Source of the DNA: Mycogone perniciosa
Taxonomy: Eukaryota > Ascomycota > Sordariomycetes > Hypocreales > Hypocreaceae
Direction of reading: 5' to 3'
Assembly (NCBI GenBank): GCA_025331125.1
Contig: JAOALB010000087.1
Span: 172,127-236,126, forward strand
Length of the DNA: 64,000 bases
Each line of letters opens with the position of its first letter. The stretch's first letter is position 1. The translations under genes were made by a program, and so were the position numbers. The notes below the pieces were generated by a model that saw only the letters and a program-made list of their open reading frames with translations, was not told where the DNA came from and made no database searches. This document shows, in pieces, positions 1-10,128 of the stretch.

Positions 1-264
1 ATTCCTCATCCACAAAACCCGGATAATATGATGACCAATCCATATCTTGAGGTGATGATGGACTAGAAGCAAGTTAGGCGACTGGAAATAGCAATTCCAA
101 TGGACACAAACTTACTATTCTAAGAGATGGTCTGAGAAAGGATTCGCATGAGCCCGCTGGCGATAGAGTTTTTTCCGAGGCAGGAGGACAACGCCATCTT
201 GGGTCTTCTGCTTCTGTTCTCGGAATTGCTCGCGCTTCTCTCGCTTATTTGCTACAGACCTCAT
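1..264 (-). CDS. TRM8: tRNA (guanine-N7)-methyltransferase catalytic subunit, 5' part only
   Basis: This is the N-terminal end of Trm8, which with Trm82 forms m7G46 in tRNA. Exon 1 is 116..264 and exon 2 runs from 62 off the window edge; the 53-bp intron 63..115 has GTAAGT and CTAG ends and splits a TAT codon. The protein starts MRSVANKREKREQFREQKQK, a lysine-rich leader. The family signature RQRAHANPFSDH follows, and across the splice comes LEYPSSPQDMDWSSYYPGF, which matches the conserved LEYP-SP-MDW-YP segment. The methyltransferase fold itself lies outside the window, so completeness cannot be judged. The start is the only ATG that gives this leader. Confidence 0.9.
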
Positions 265-2691
265 TTTCGTAAGAGGGATATCACTTATCCCCGGGAATGT
301 GATTTAAAGGATAGATTGTAGCAAGTGAGTAGATGGATAAATAAGTCGTGAAGCTTTGGAGGCGAATTTGGAAGATGTACAAAAGGGGAAGGCGGTGAGC
401 AACAATCGTTAGCCTATTTGGAATCCGAATGATAGTCCCGATTGGTTAGTTATACGTACTGGCTTCATTGGTACTCTCTTAAGACAACTAACAAAAAATA
501 CATACATATATATATATATATATACAGCAGCTACGAAGTAGTGCTCGCTGGTGATCACCCACCCAACTATTAATCTGCCTCCCATTTACCTAAATATAGG
601 AGAACAGGGTTTCTTGTCCAGAATTTAATTCCGCCCTGCGCCATAATCGAGCCACACTTAGTTTAGGTACCTGCCTAGGTACCCGTTTTCTGAGTATAGA
701 TGCCTATACGAAGTACTTCGTACATAGACTTAACTGCACACCAAACGCCATGAGCCCTCCCGTGAGACCTGGAATCAACAACGTAACAATGTCTTCACTC
801 GACAGCTGGCAGGCAAGAGAGCAAAGACATGGGTGGCCCCGGTTGATTTCAGCGACAGAAGAACCAGAGCAAGAAGCGTGTCACAAATTGCGCCTGGCGT
901 CCTGCACATATTAGTTTGCACAATAGTCGTGCTCAAGGACCTTGAATACTAGTACTGTTGCAAACGAGACGCATGCAGTGAGGTCACAATAGAGCCAGCG
1001 ATTTACGGGGCTCAGTGTGGAAGCTGGAACTGGGACTTCCCCACTCTAAGTGATGCAAAAATAGAGGGCAAATCCACCCGGGACAAGAGCAACTCCCAAT
1101 TTCGTGAGTAGATACGGTACGCCGTACGAAGTAGTAGTGCTGGCAAGAAATCACCCAGATCCTGTACGGACACTGTACAGAGAGCTACGCATAGCTGCAT
1201 TCAGATTAATACATAGATAAAGGGCAGAAGACCCCTCAATCCCATCACCACCAACATACACTCGTCCACACACACACATATCTCTACATACAGTCATGTG
1301 TTTCTGTAAGTAGCTCCGTTCTATTGTATTCGGCAGCAAACTCCATCCCTGTCTCGTCCCCATAGTCTATGGATGACGTCAGTTCTCTCTCTTTCCTTTT
1401 TTTCTTTTCACATCATCCTAGGTTTGCTGATTACTGACTTTTGGGCATAGAACGTTGTGCATGTGAGCCACATACTTTCTCAACAGGTGCCGCAAAGTCT
1501 CGACTGATTGGCACACTTTTGCGTCTCTGTTGGCGGTAAACCACTAAGCTGTGTCGATTTGTGGGGTTGTTACGGTGCTCCAGCGTGAAACACAGCTTTA
1601 GAGTTCACCAGATGGTCTTTATAAAGAGTGATTGCTAACTTCTACTTCGTATACGAAGTACGAGTGTTTATATGAGGCTACTACCTCCTTAATGCCTTTG
1701 GACCTGCATGGTTGAGGCAGTTCATCAGCTCATCCTTTGATGATCCCCGGCTGTTGTTAATTGCTATGCAAATGGCTAATACACTGTCCTCCAGGCTATC
1801 AGACTCAAGAAGTTCGGTCAGCAGAAGATCAAGGACGGCGAGTCCCTTACCAAGTCCTAAATTATGCGGATTAAATCCTCTTGTTATCTCAGACGACAAG
1901 GTTGTAGGTATAACAAAACGATTAGCAATCCTAGCACTTGATAAGATGTAATAGAGAAAAAATTCGGTTCCATGGTATGCAATCCTTAGGGGACTGTGGT
2001 AGATCCTGAAAAATCTCGATGTTCTATTCATGGTCCTCTCACTCCAAGTTTTGCTTAAATGCACAAATGACTGCTTAGCGCGGGAGTTCTTGATAAAATC
2101 CAGATTTAGTTCTTTTCTCTCTCCTTGGGTACGCGCTGAGCATCCAAATTAACGAAGCCTTAACCCTGTAGCGCCTCTTCATGATGCGACTTGGAGGTAT
2201 TTCTCAAGTTACCTACTACACTGTCAAGGCTTATTCGATTCCATTGGCCGGGCTTCTTCACCAAGCTGTACGAAGTACGAAGTACGACATACGAAGTAGT
2301 ACCTCATATCGATCTTTTTGAAACGGAAGCATCCGCTTCGAACAGCCATGAACCAATCTTTTCGTAATCACGCATCAAGACAACGTCATTTAAACGACAA
2401 TAGATGGATGTGAGCATTGTAACGTCTTGCGCAGGTGTGGCGCAGTCAGCTACATACCTTAGTAGTTCAGCTCTCCCTAAAAGGGGCACCGTTTCGGTAG
2501 CAGTATGGAGTAGTGCTCCGTACCTCATCAACTAACATTCATTCATTAATGTGCTGAGCCAAGGCGCGAGCGCTACCTACCTAATTAATAGCAGTGATAC
2601 GAAACCCTACCTAAAGACAACACCCTTTATTCCATCAAGCAATGATCATACTCTTCCAACACAGTGACCTCGTGCTCTGCAACTTTTCGCT
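265..2691. other. intergenic region, no convincing gene
   Basis: It contains an (AT)n microsatellite near 505-524 and many copies of the dispersed words TACGAAGTA / TACTTCGTA (for example 708-723, 1648-1662 and a cluster at 2268-2303). Open frames on the minus strand at 1681..2064 (127 codons) and 2304..2531 (75 codons) have protein-like stretches such as LAVLDLLLTELLESDSLEDS. I recognise no family in them; they could be remains of a gene. Confidence 0.5.
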
Positions 2692-3065
2692 ATGGCAACC
2701 TCACTTTGGGACGCATCATGGGCCTTGACCAGCTTTTCGTTTCCCGGCTTGACTTTCGTCGTCCGCACCATCTCTCTCATTAGTGTACGTGCTGCGCTTG
2801 GTCGCAAGCCTCCCCCCCTCCATCTCAACCTGCGCATGTCTAATCTCAGGGGTAGTTGGCCTTGGGCCTGTTCTCTAGCATACCGTTTATCCTCTTCATC
2901 GTGTACGATATTCTGCTGTGGATATGGAGGATATACTGGAGTCGCTTCCCAGCCAAGAGACACGATGCGCCGGTTCGCGTGGCACGCGATGCGACTGCTC
3001 CTACAGCTACGACGACCGCAGCAGATGCCGCAAATCCCGGTGCGCATACGGCTAGACGGGGATAA
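2692..3065 (+). CDS. small predicted membrane protein
   Basis: This two-exon gene has exons 2692..2784 and 2856..3065. The 71-bp intron begins GTACGT, ends GTAG, and lies between whole codons. The product is about 100 residues. It starts MATSLWDASWALTSFSFPG, has a hydrophobic helix around residues 32-52 (LALGLFSSIPFILFIVYDIL), an aromatic WIWRIYW segment, and a polar Ala/Thr-rich tail. The unspliced frame reads on in a different, arginine-rich way, so splicing gives the more protein-like product. I do not recognise the family. It is convergent with the homoserine dehydrogenase gene, with only about 65 bp between the stops. Confidence 0.6.
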
Positions 3066-3131
3066 TCATCGATAAATCAAGTGGATATAATCGTCTTGCT
3101 ATTTTAACTAGATACTTTTTGAGTATGGTTT

Positions 3132-4293
3132 TTACGAGATCTGCGCAAGCACCTTGATGAGGTCACCCGTCACGCCCATCGCCGTCACGTCTCCTCCAGC
3201 TCCGGCACCTTGGATAATAAGAGGGTTGGTTCCGTACCGCTCGGTATAGAAGCTGATGATGTTGTCGCTACCCTTCAGGGCAGCAATCGGGTGCGAACGA
3301 TCGAACTGCTCGAGTCCGACCTTGACCTGCTGGGTAGCTGCATCGATGCTGCCAACAAACCGAACAACCTTTCCAGCCTTCTCGGCGACAGCCTTGGTGT
3401 CTTCCATTTGCTGGTCGAAGGCCGGCAGCTTCTCGAGGAATTCTTCGCCGCTTGCGCAAGATTCAAGCTCCTTGGGGATGAGACTCTGGACGGGGAATGA
3501 TGTGGGGGACTCGACCGGTAGGCCCGCCAGGCGAGCCAGAATAGTCAGCTTGCGGGCGACGTCAAGTCCATTGAGATCATCTCGCGGATCTGGCTCCGTG
3601 TAACCAAGAGCCTTGGCCTTCTTCACCTCTTCAGACCACTTGCCACCCTGCCCCTCAGTCGGCGCAAAAGAGTTGAAGAGGAACGACATGGTTCCACTGA
3701 AGACACCCTCAATCTTGGTCACCTTGTCGCCCGTATCAACGAGATCCTTCAGCGTGGAAATGACAGGCAGACCAGCACCGACGGAAGACTCGTGGTAAAC
3801 CTTGGCACCGGACGTCGTAGATGCAGTGAATATTTCTTGCCAGAGTTTGTATGAACCAGAGAAAGCCTTTTTGTTGGGTGTCACGATGCTCACTCCTCTG
3901 CTCAGGGCGAGGGGATAGACATCAGCAACGTCCTGTGAGCTGGTGTTGTCCACTAGGACCACCTTGGCGGGGGCGGCAGCGAGGTAGTCGATCACTTGCG
4001 GTAGGGAAGGGGGCGCTTGGGTCGATGCGGCGAGTGTGTCGAGGACATTATCCAGGTTAACATCGGAATAATCGGCATTATACAGAGCTTTGCGGCTCGT
4101 GGCAATGTAACAAAGGCTCAGCTTAGGAGATGGCCTTCGAGCTGCGAGGGCTTGCAACTGGGACAGGAAGCATTTGCCGACGCCGCCAGCACCTAATGTT
4201 TGGACGTGGTTAGCGAATGGTCAGATTAAAAGTGTGTGTATATAGGCCCAATATACCAATGATGGCGATGTAAACCTGATTGACCGCAGCCAT
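3132..4293 (-). CDS. HOM6: homoserine dehydrogenase
   Basis: This enzyme reduces aspartate semialdehyde to homoserine with NAD(P)H, the branch-point step towards threonine, methionine and isoleucine in the cytosol. Exon 1 is 4257..4293 and exon 2 is 3132..4192, with a 64-bp intron. The 365-residue product matches the yeast enzyme in length (359). The nucleotide-binding glycine loop IIGAGGVGK near residues 10-20 spans the splice site. The core shows the family segments VDNTSSQDVADVYPLALSRGVSIVTPNKKAFSG (about residues 95-125), YHESSVGAGLPVISTLKDL and GVFSGTMSFLFN, and catalytic-region EPDPRDDLNGLDVARKLTILARLAG. The C-terminal GAGAGGDVTAMGV motif is present. The gene looks intact. Confidence 0.95.
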
Positions 4294-4802
4294 GTTTTTT
4301 TGTTCGAGTCGATGATGATGCTGGAGACAGGTTATGAAGGTTGTTTGAAGGAAGAATGACTTGGAGTGTCCGATAGCGGGGTGATGTGATTGATGGTGGG
4401 GTTGATCTAGAGCTTCTGTTGTTGGAGCTCATCCATTGCTCTCCATTGCAATGATTGCGGTAATACGGAGTACAGGCATTTTTATAAATTAGCACCGGAT
4501 AGAGTAAGTTTACCTTTAAATCAAATGATGGAATTGAGATGTTATTTCCCAGTATTGAGGTGTTTTTGTCTTTACACTCCATACTATCTATCTATGCATA
4601 TGTACACGCACTCATCTTGGAGAACTCTCGAGAAGATTGGAACTACTCTGCACTGCAGAAAACGACGATTAAATCCTCCTTGGGTACTTCGTACCTCCTC
4701 TCCTCACCGGGTTACACATACAGTTAATGCAAACCAATAGCAAAAAGAAACAGCTGCATTAGAATGCACCATGAATTGCATCCAAAAGGCAAAAAGAGAA
4801 GA
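4294..4802. other. intergenic between HOM6 and tRNA-Ala
   Basis: I see no supported gene here. It serves as the 5' region of HOM6 and the 3' flank of the tRNA-Ala gene. A TACTTCGTA word lies near 4685. Short open frames here look random. Confidence 0.5.
4791..4795 (-). terminator. pol III terminator of tRNA-Ala
   Basis: A run of five T on the minus strand lies 8 bases after the discriminator base of the tRNA-Ala gene. It is the expected RNA polymerase III stop. Confidence 0.6.
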
Positions 4803-4897
4803 TGGAGAATCAGGGAATTGAACCCCGGACCTTTTACAGGCATGCATCTGATTGATTTAATGCAAAGCAAACGTGATAACCCCTACACCAATTCCCC
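4803..4897 (-). tRNA. tRNA-Ala(UGC) with a 22-nt intron
   Basis: On the minus strand the 7-bp acceptor stem GGGGAAT/ATTCTCC contains the G3-U70 wobble pair that marks alanine tRNAs, followed by discriminator A. The D stem is GTG/CAC. The anticodon stem TTTGC/GTAAA closes the loop TTTGCA-T with anticodon TGC. The T arm is CGGGG TTCAATT CCCTG. A 22-nt intron (4839..4860) sits one base after the anticodon, the canonical position. The mature length is 73 nt without CCA. Confidence 0.9.
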
Positions 4898-5500
4898 GAT
4901 CGACGTTTCGAAGCCATTAATTATCCGCCTAAGTAGCCTTTGCACAGTCCACAATCAGAGTGTCTAGGGTAAGAGTATGAAAAAAGATACAACCATTAAC
5001 CAAGACTCGCTGTATGATTTCTATGAATAAGATATATGTGTATGAAGGGGCCGGTTAGGATGTATTCAAATATGTTCCGTTCAGTTTTAGTTACATCACT
5101 GACATTAAATGTATGACGATGAAAACACTCGAGGATGTTGGCTTCAGAGTTTGGATAGTTCAGTGCTTAGTAATCTTAGCTGAGTGTGAGGCATGATCTG
5201 GAGACAGCGAGTTCTCAGACACTATCAATAGTATTATGGCAAAGCAGGACACCATATTACTGACAGAAACCTCATGTACGTTGGCTCAAGGCATGACCTG
5301 GCTATTCCGGATTTTCTGGTCCAATACCATCCCATAATCCAATTGCTCAAACGGCGCGAATGATTCCCTGGCACGACATCCCTTAATTGCTCGAGTATGT
5401 GTTCTACCATCACCGCCATCAAAAACGTCGTCTTCAACAAACCTTCAACACTCTAAATCTACATATATATTGATATTTGCTGGCGGAAATCATCTACAAC
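4898..5500. other. intergenic, promoter side of the DUF4078 gene
   Basis: No gene is supported here. A TA-rich stretch (about 5462-5475) lies just upstream of the next start codon. Confidence 0.5.
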
Positions 5501-6478
5501 ATGCCTCAAGATCCCAATCTTTACGGCCAGCGGCCGCCCAAAAAGCAGAAGCGGCAAGCTCTGTCTTCTTCGCTGGACTTCACCGCACAACTGACATCGC
5601 TCATGTCCAACGCAGCTACGAAAGCTCCCACTTCCGGGCGGTCAAGACCATCAAAGGAGCTCAAGGATGATGTGTTCGGCAGCAGCAAACCAAAAAAGCA
5701 GAATACGCTCGAGAGGGATTCCAAACTGGTGCTCAAAGAGGTGGATGGGACGGAAGAAGACACGCAGGAGCTTGAACGCGCCAAGCGCAAAATGGAGAGC
5801 AAGGCGCGCCTCTACGCAGCGATGAAGAGGGGAGACTACGTGCCTAAGGAGAATGAGGCGGCACCGCTGGTGGATTTTGACCGGAAATGGGCCGAGAACG
5901 TGGAGGGGAAGGAGGATTATTCGACCTCTAGCGACGACGAGGATGGTAACGACGACGGCGACAATGAAATTGTGGAGTATGAGGACGAGTTTGGGCGGAC
6001 ACGACGAGGGACAAAGGCCGACAAAGAGAAGATGGAACGTCGGATGCGACGAGGGCTTCTGGGCGCCGAGGAGTTGGAGCGCATGTCGGCTCGTCCTAGC
6101 GCACCTGGCAACATCATTTACGGGGACACAATCCAGGCCATGGCGTTTGCGCCAGACAACCCAGAAAAGATGGAGGACCTCGCGCGCAGACGGGATAGGA
6201 GCGCAACACCGCCAGAGCAAAAGCACTACGATGCCGACCGCGAGATCCGGACCAAGGGTGTGGGGTTCTACAAGTTCAGCAAGGACGAGGACACTCGCCT
6301 GCAGGAGATGAAATCGCTCGAGGAAGAGAGGCGCAGGACTGAGGAGCAGCGCCAACTGCGCGAGGACCAGAAGGCCGCCAGACGGCGCGAGATTGAGCAG
6401 CGCAGGCGAGACATGGGGGAGCGACGGGCAAAACGCCAGGCAGACAGCTTCCTGGAAGGGCTTACTGAAGGCCCGTAA
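5501..6478 (+). CDS. CCDC174-type (DUF4078) coiled-coil nuclear protein
   Basis: This is an intronless gene of 325 residues. I chose the ATG of MPQDPNLYGQRPPKKQKRQ; an in-frame ATG eight codons upstream is less likely because it adds residues unlike the family. The N-terminus has a PKKQKR nuclear-localisation type cluster. The middle carries an acidic patch (SSDDEDGNDDGDNE, about residues 150-165) after the conserved VDFDRKWAE segment. The C-terminus has the family motif TKGVGFYKFSKDEDTR, followed by a long charged coiled coil of RR/EE repeats. CCDC174 relatives are linked to spliceosome and exon-junction proteins, but the function in fungi is not settled. A 299-codon frame on the opposite strand is its shadow. 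Confidence 0.85.
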   Translation: MPQDPNLYGQRPPKKQKRQALSSSLDFTAQLTSLMSNAATKAPTSGRSRPSKELKDDVFGSSKPKKQNTLERDSKLVLKEVDGTEEDTQELERAKRKMESKARLYAAMKRGDYVPKENEAAPLVDFDRKWAENVEGKEDYSTSSDDEDGNDDGDNEIVEYEDEFGRTRRGTKADKEKMERRMRRGLLGAEELERMSARPSAPGNIIYGDTIQAMAFAPDNPEKMEDLARRRDRSATPPEQKHYDADREIRTKGVGFYKFSKDEDTRLQEMKSLEEERRRTEEQRQLREDQKAARRREIEQRRRDMGERRAKRQADSFLEGLTEGP

Positions 6479-7696
6479 CCTTTTGTAAGCAGGGCGAACA
6501 ATAGGCCGCGTTGGTTCCAAGTTGCAACAACTGCAGGAAACAACTTCCAACCAGAGCTCGTTTCCAGAGTTAGTTCGAGACGATAGCAGCCATTGGTTCA
6601 GCCACGCAGGCCAACACCCCCATCATGGCTGTTTGTTTGGTGGTGGCAGAGAGAAAAGTGGCCTTTTTGCCCCTTGCCGAAGTTTGCATGGACGTATACG
6701 GGCCAATGGAAGAATCTCATAGTCTCCACGATGAGAAAATGCAACACAAAAGGACAAGTGCTGTCTGTCAAAAAGAGGACTCTCCTCCATCCCCACTCGT
6801 ATATGTCGTACAGCACACAGTTGGACGATGGAGACACCCACACGGTGCAATTTCCCTGAGAATCCCGGGTGGGTGTGGTTGCACGACAGGAGCCGCGTCT
6901 TCCTTTTCGTCGTCTCCCTTACGTGTTCCCTCGTATGCTGTTTGAAATCAGAGCGCGCAAGTCCTTGCGTTTTTGTTGGCTTGCAGCGCGATGCAAGCCG
7001 GCTCTTGTCTTGTTTGCCTGGTGCACTTCGTATGTATGCACTGATCAGTAGTCGTCATGGCTTGCGCGCGCCCTTATATCGCGCCCTTGTTGTTACTGTT
7101 TTTGTGCGTCAATGGACAAGGCTGTGTGTTTTGTTGGGTCTGCAAGCCTGCATCTGCACACAATCCATGCGCATCTCGTGTAAATTCAGCCCGGGGTTTC
7201 ACCACCCAAGCCCTATATTCGCACTGTAAATAGGACAATGGAGATGGCTTAGCGCATTCGCTGCTTTGTTTGGTCAACCTCGATAGTACTAGTAGTAGTA
7301 TTACTAATGTAGTAGTCGTACTTGGGAGAGGTTTTCTTCCACTCTCAACTGAGGTCAATGAATATTAATTCGTACGCTGGGAGAATATGCTTAAGTGTCA
7401 TTAATCTGGGATGAAACAGGCTGTCTGTCAAGTTCCCTTGGACGTCTGTCACTGTTGGTTTAATCAGAGTTGCAGTATAATTCGTCTTGGCTTAAGCGGT
7501 TGGCTCAGCCTAAAAGCGGCGATGATCGCCTCTGCTAGTACTTCCCAGGGCAAAGAAAACACACAGTGCTACACTGTATGCATGTGTGGTTGGATGCCTG
7601 CATATGGAAAAATCGCTGTGCACCAACTGGGGCTGTAGTCCCAGGCGCGCGTTTTGGTGCAGCGGCCAGTCTAAACCGGGTTGGCGTGAAAATGTG
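6479..7696. other. intergenic, long upstream region of CPC1
   Basis: No coding region is supported. The stretch is of mixed composition, with a (TAG)n-like run near 7286-7325. It probably contains the 3' end of the upstream gene and the distal promoter of CPC1. Confidence 0.5.
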
Positions 7697-7703
7697 TGAC
7701 TCA
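7697..7703 (+). promoter_or_regulatory. TGACTCA, Gcn4/CPC1 binding site
   Basis: A perfect TGACTCA palindromic core lies about 400 bp before the CPC1 coding region. Gcn4/CPC1/CpcA proteins bind this site, and autoregulation through such a site is known for fungal cpc genes. Its use here is inferred from position. Confidence 0.65.
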
Positions 7704-7740
7704 CCGGCGGGTCCGCAGCATTCAAAGGGCGCTAGGGTAC

Positions 7741-7764
7741 ATGGAGGCTCAAGCAAATCCCTAA
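7741..7764 (+). promoter_or_regulatory. upstream ORF in CPC1 leader (7 codons)
   Basis: ATG, six further codons (MEAQANP) and TAA lie in the probable 5' leader. GCN4-class mRNAs are translationally controlled by short uORFs. Whether this one is on the transcript depends on the unknown start site. Confidence 0.45.
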
Positions 7765-7828
7765 CAGCTTTGTAGGTGAAGCACAGCCAATCACTGCTAG
7801 GGTGCTGCGCAATACCACAGCTCAAGAA

Positions 7829-7885
7829 ATGTACCACTCTCGGCCTTTCCCCCAACCCGCGGATTGCTGCCTGAGAAATACATAA
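7829..7885 (+). promoter_or_regulatory. upstream ORF in CPC1 leader (18 codons)
   Basis: An ATG opens an 18-codon frame that ends at TAA, about 215 bases before the CPC1 coding region. It could serve as an inhibitory uORF of the GCN4/cpc-1 type. Confidence 0.4.
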
Positions 7886-7994
7886 CAGCCTGGATTCCCA
7901 CATAGGGCAACCCATTTTCTTCTCCTTTCTCCTCCACCCTTCGCGATCCACATACAATTTTCACAGAGCTACGAAGCCTCAGGCTGTCTTCAAG

Positions 7995-8003
7995 ATGCTG
8001 TAA
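7995..8003 (+). promoter_or_regulatory. minimal upstream ORF ATG-CTG-TAA
   Basis: This two-codon uORF ends 97 bases before the first codon of the CPC1 frame. Very short uORFs of this form occur in GCN4 leaders. Confidence 0.5.
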
Positions 8004-8100
8004 ACAACCTCTTTAGAGCGTTCCCTCACCCTCCGTCAAAATTCAGTCACTAGACAACTTCGATATTTTCACCCCTCAAACAACCCGTTCAGCTCACCAT

Positions 8101-9381
8101 TTGGTTGACCTGGACTTCTGCACTGCTTTGCATAGCACCAGCACGAGTTCTCTCACTACCGCCACCATTTTCGGCCAAGACTTACCAGTCTTCACCACGG
8201 ATTCCCAGTCAACATGGCTTCCCAACTCAGATTCCGCCTTGCCGGCACCATCCGAGCACCAACCCCCGAACACAGTCGACAACCAACAACAGGACTTTGT
8301 CTTGTTCGACAACCCTCAGCCTCGGCAGCACCTTAATAGATCTGTACCATTGTCTAGCCAACGACGTCACTCTTATCACAACCGTTGCGAGAAGTCAACT
8401 TCATCCGCAGTCCAGAACCAACGAGTGGCCCAGATTCTCCAGGCTATAGGGCACCAGTCATCGTCTTCTGCTTACGGCAACCGTTTCCCGAATCAGTTTT
8501 ACGCTTCATCGGCTCCAACGTCGACAGTCTCTTTGAACCAGTCTTCTCGCCCAGTGCGACCCCCTGTACCCTTGTTTAACCACAACACTGGTAACAACGT
8601 ACAAACCGGCAAGATGATGAACGCCGCAGGTTCGTATTATAGTCTTAAGTCCTATGCTTGTCCCTGTAGCTCACACTCTGTTACAGACGTCGACTTGGAC
8701 GACTTTACTGTCTTTGACGGGGGTGCCTCATCGGCCTTCTCGTCTCCAGCAGTCCCATCCAGCTTCGACTTCAACAGTGGCGCTTCTAGCAGCGCCTCAA
8801 ACTTGGGGACTGTGTCCCCACAGGACCTGCTCATCCAGGAGCCGTTCATGTCAGCACCGAACTCGGCTGCTCTTACCAACTTGACATCGCCATCTGTCTA
8901 CAACGGCAGCCCCGATTTTGATGGATACGATGTATCTCCCAACTTTGGCAATGCCGACTTTGACGGCCCTAATGATCCTTGGTACCCGTTGTTTCCACCT
9001 GACGCCACTGCTCAAGATCAGCAGGGGGATGTCACCGACTCCCCTGCTCAGAAGTCCGATGACATTGATTCCTCTCGTCGTTCTTCAAGCGGAAATGGCA
9101 GGAAGAAGTCGGCCAGCTCGCCTACGGGCAGCATCCGACACTCTTCTGTTGCCGGCGTAAACTCTCGTAAGAGGGACAAGCCTTTGCCTCCCATCATTGT
9201 GGAAGACATGAATGATACAGTTGCCATGAAGCGAGCCCGCAACACCCTGGCAGCTCGCAAGTCGCGAGAACGAAAAGCTCAGCGATTTGAGGAGCTGGAG
9301 GAGCGTATTGCGAAGCTGGAAGCGGAACGTGATCACTGGAAGAGGATTGCTTTGTCACAATCTGGTGTTTTGTCGGAATGA
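8101..9381 (+). CDS. cpcA: bZIP activator of general amino-acid control (CPC1/CpcA/Gcn4 family)
   Basis: This transcription factor activates amino-acid biosynthesis genes under starvation. The last 55 residues form the bZIP: basic region RARNTLAARKSRERKAQRF, then a leucine zipper (LEELEERIAKLEAERDHWKRIALSQ). The middle has the acidic activation segment VDLDDFTVFDGG and the family stretch LTNLTSPSVYNGSPDF...DPWYPLFPPD. A 57-nt in-frame intron is likely at 8630..8686 (GTTCGT...TTACAG); splicing gives NAADVDLDDF and 407 residues. The start is odd. Homology begins at VDLDF, but the base triplet there is TTG in the context CACCATTTGG. No ATG lies upstream in this frame before a stop at 8014, so the listed start is provisional. 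A TGACTCA site and three uORFs precede it. Confidence 0.88.
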   Translation: MVDLDFCTALHSTSTSSLTTATIFGQDLPVFTTDSQSTWLPNSDSALPAPSEHQPPNTVDNQQQDFVLFDNPQPRQHLNRSVPLSSQRRHSYHNRCEKSTSSAVQNQRVAQILQAIGHQSSSSAYGNRFPNQFYASSAPTSTVSLNQSSRPVRPPVPLFNHNTGNNVQTGKMMNAAGSYYSLKSYACPCSSHSVTDVDLDDFTVFDGGASSAFSSPAVPSSFDFNSGASSSASNLGTVSPQDLLIQEPFMSAPNSAALTNLTSPSVYNGSPDFDGYDVSPNFGNADFDGPNDPWYPLFPPDATAQDQQGDVTDSPAQKSDDIDSSRRSSSGNGRKKSASSPTGSIRHSSVAGVNSRKRDKPLPPIIVEDMNDTVAMKRARNTLAARKSRERKAQRFEELEERIAKLEAERDHWKRIALSQSGVLSE

Positions 9382-10128
9382 AGCAAAAATGGAATTTGTA
9401 TTTCTCTCCTTTCGCCATTGTTTGACTAAAAAGGTTCCGAGGGAGGATTCTCCGCAGTTAGATCTGCTTCTTTACTCACAAATCTAAATATTCCTTCTCA
9501 ACTCATCCTAAGTTACTCTTCGCTTGATGTTTGTGCTAGTGGTTGTGTTGACCTCCGTTGCTCAGTGTAGGCTCCCTGGAATAGCCATGTGAGAGGAGAC
9601 TAGTAGCAAGCCTCGGCACCGTAGTTGTAACGTGTCATGCCTTCGTTTCTATGCCGATCCTCTCCGACAATCCCGAGCGTGTAATTTGCCCACAGCTCAA
9701 ACCGAATACTTGACTATTACGTCGTAAGAATGAATACTGAATCTTCCAATAGACGAAGCACATGTTCCAAGCTTGCACAATATCATTGGGGGCTACATAC
9801 CGACACAAGTACTCCTTGCATATGGTCACAGCAAGACTCTTTTCGCGATGGGCATGATACATAGCCTGCACAGTACGAGGGACTTGCAATGACAGATGGC
9901 TCGGGTACTGCATCCTGGGGCTGACACTCTGTTGAACTCGTGTGTGTTTGTTGGCTTACGCGGGTTCCATGCAAGTTGTCAGGGTGTATGGATACTAAGA
10001 GCTGGCCATTGAAAATGTTACCAAGAGGCCGCATACAAAATAGACATCAATGCTCCTCCGCAGGTCCCATCATACTACCATTTGTCGCCCCCAGGGAAAT
10101 TCGATCCACCTCAAGAGACAGAACCCAA
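9382..10128. other. intergenic between convergent CPC1 and OPT genes
   Basis: No gene is supported. The genes on both sides end here, so only 3' UTRs and terminators are expected. Confidence 0.5.

Noticed and set aside
1681..2531. Two minus-strand frames as exons of one gene
   Set aside because: I could not find splice sites that join them or a family match, so I mention them only as possible remains.
5651..6550. 299-codon frame antisense to the CCDC174-like gene
   Set aside because: It is the mirror of a highly charged coding region; its product is Leu/His/Arg-rich with no motif, and the sense strand has a recognised family.
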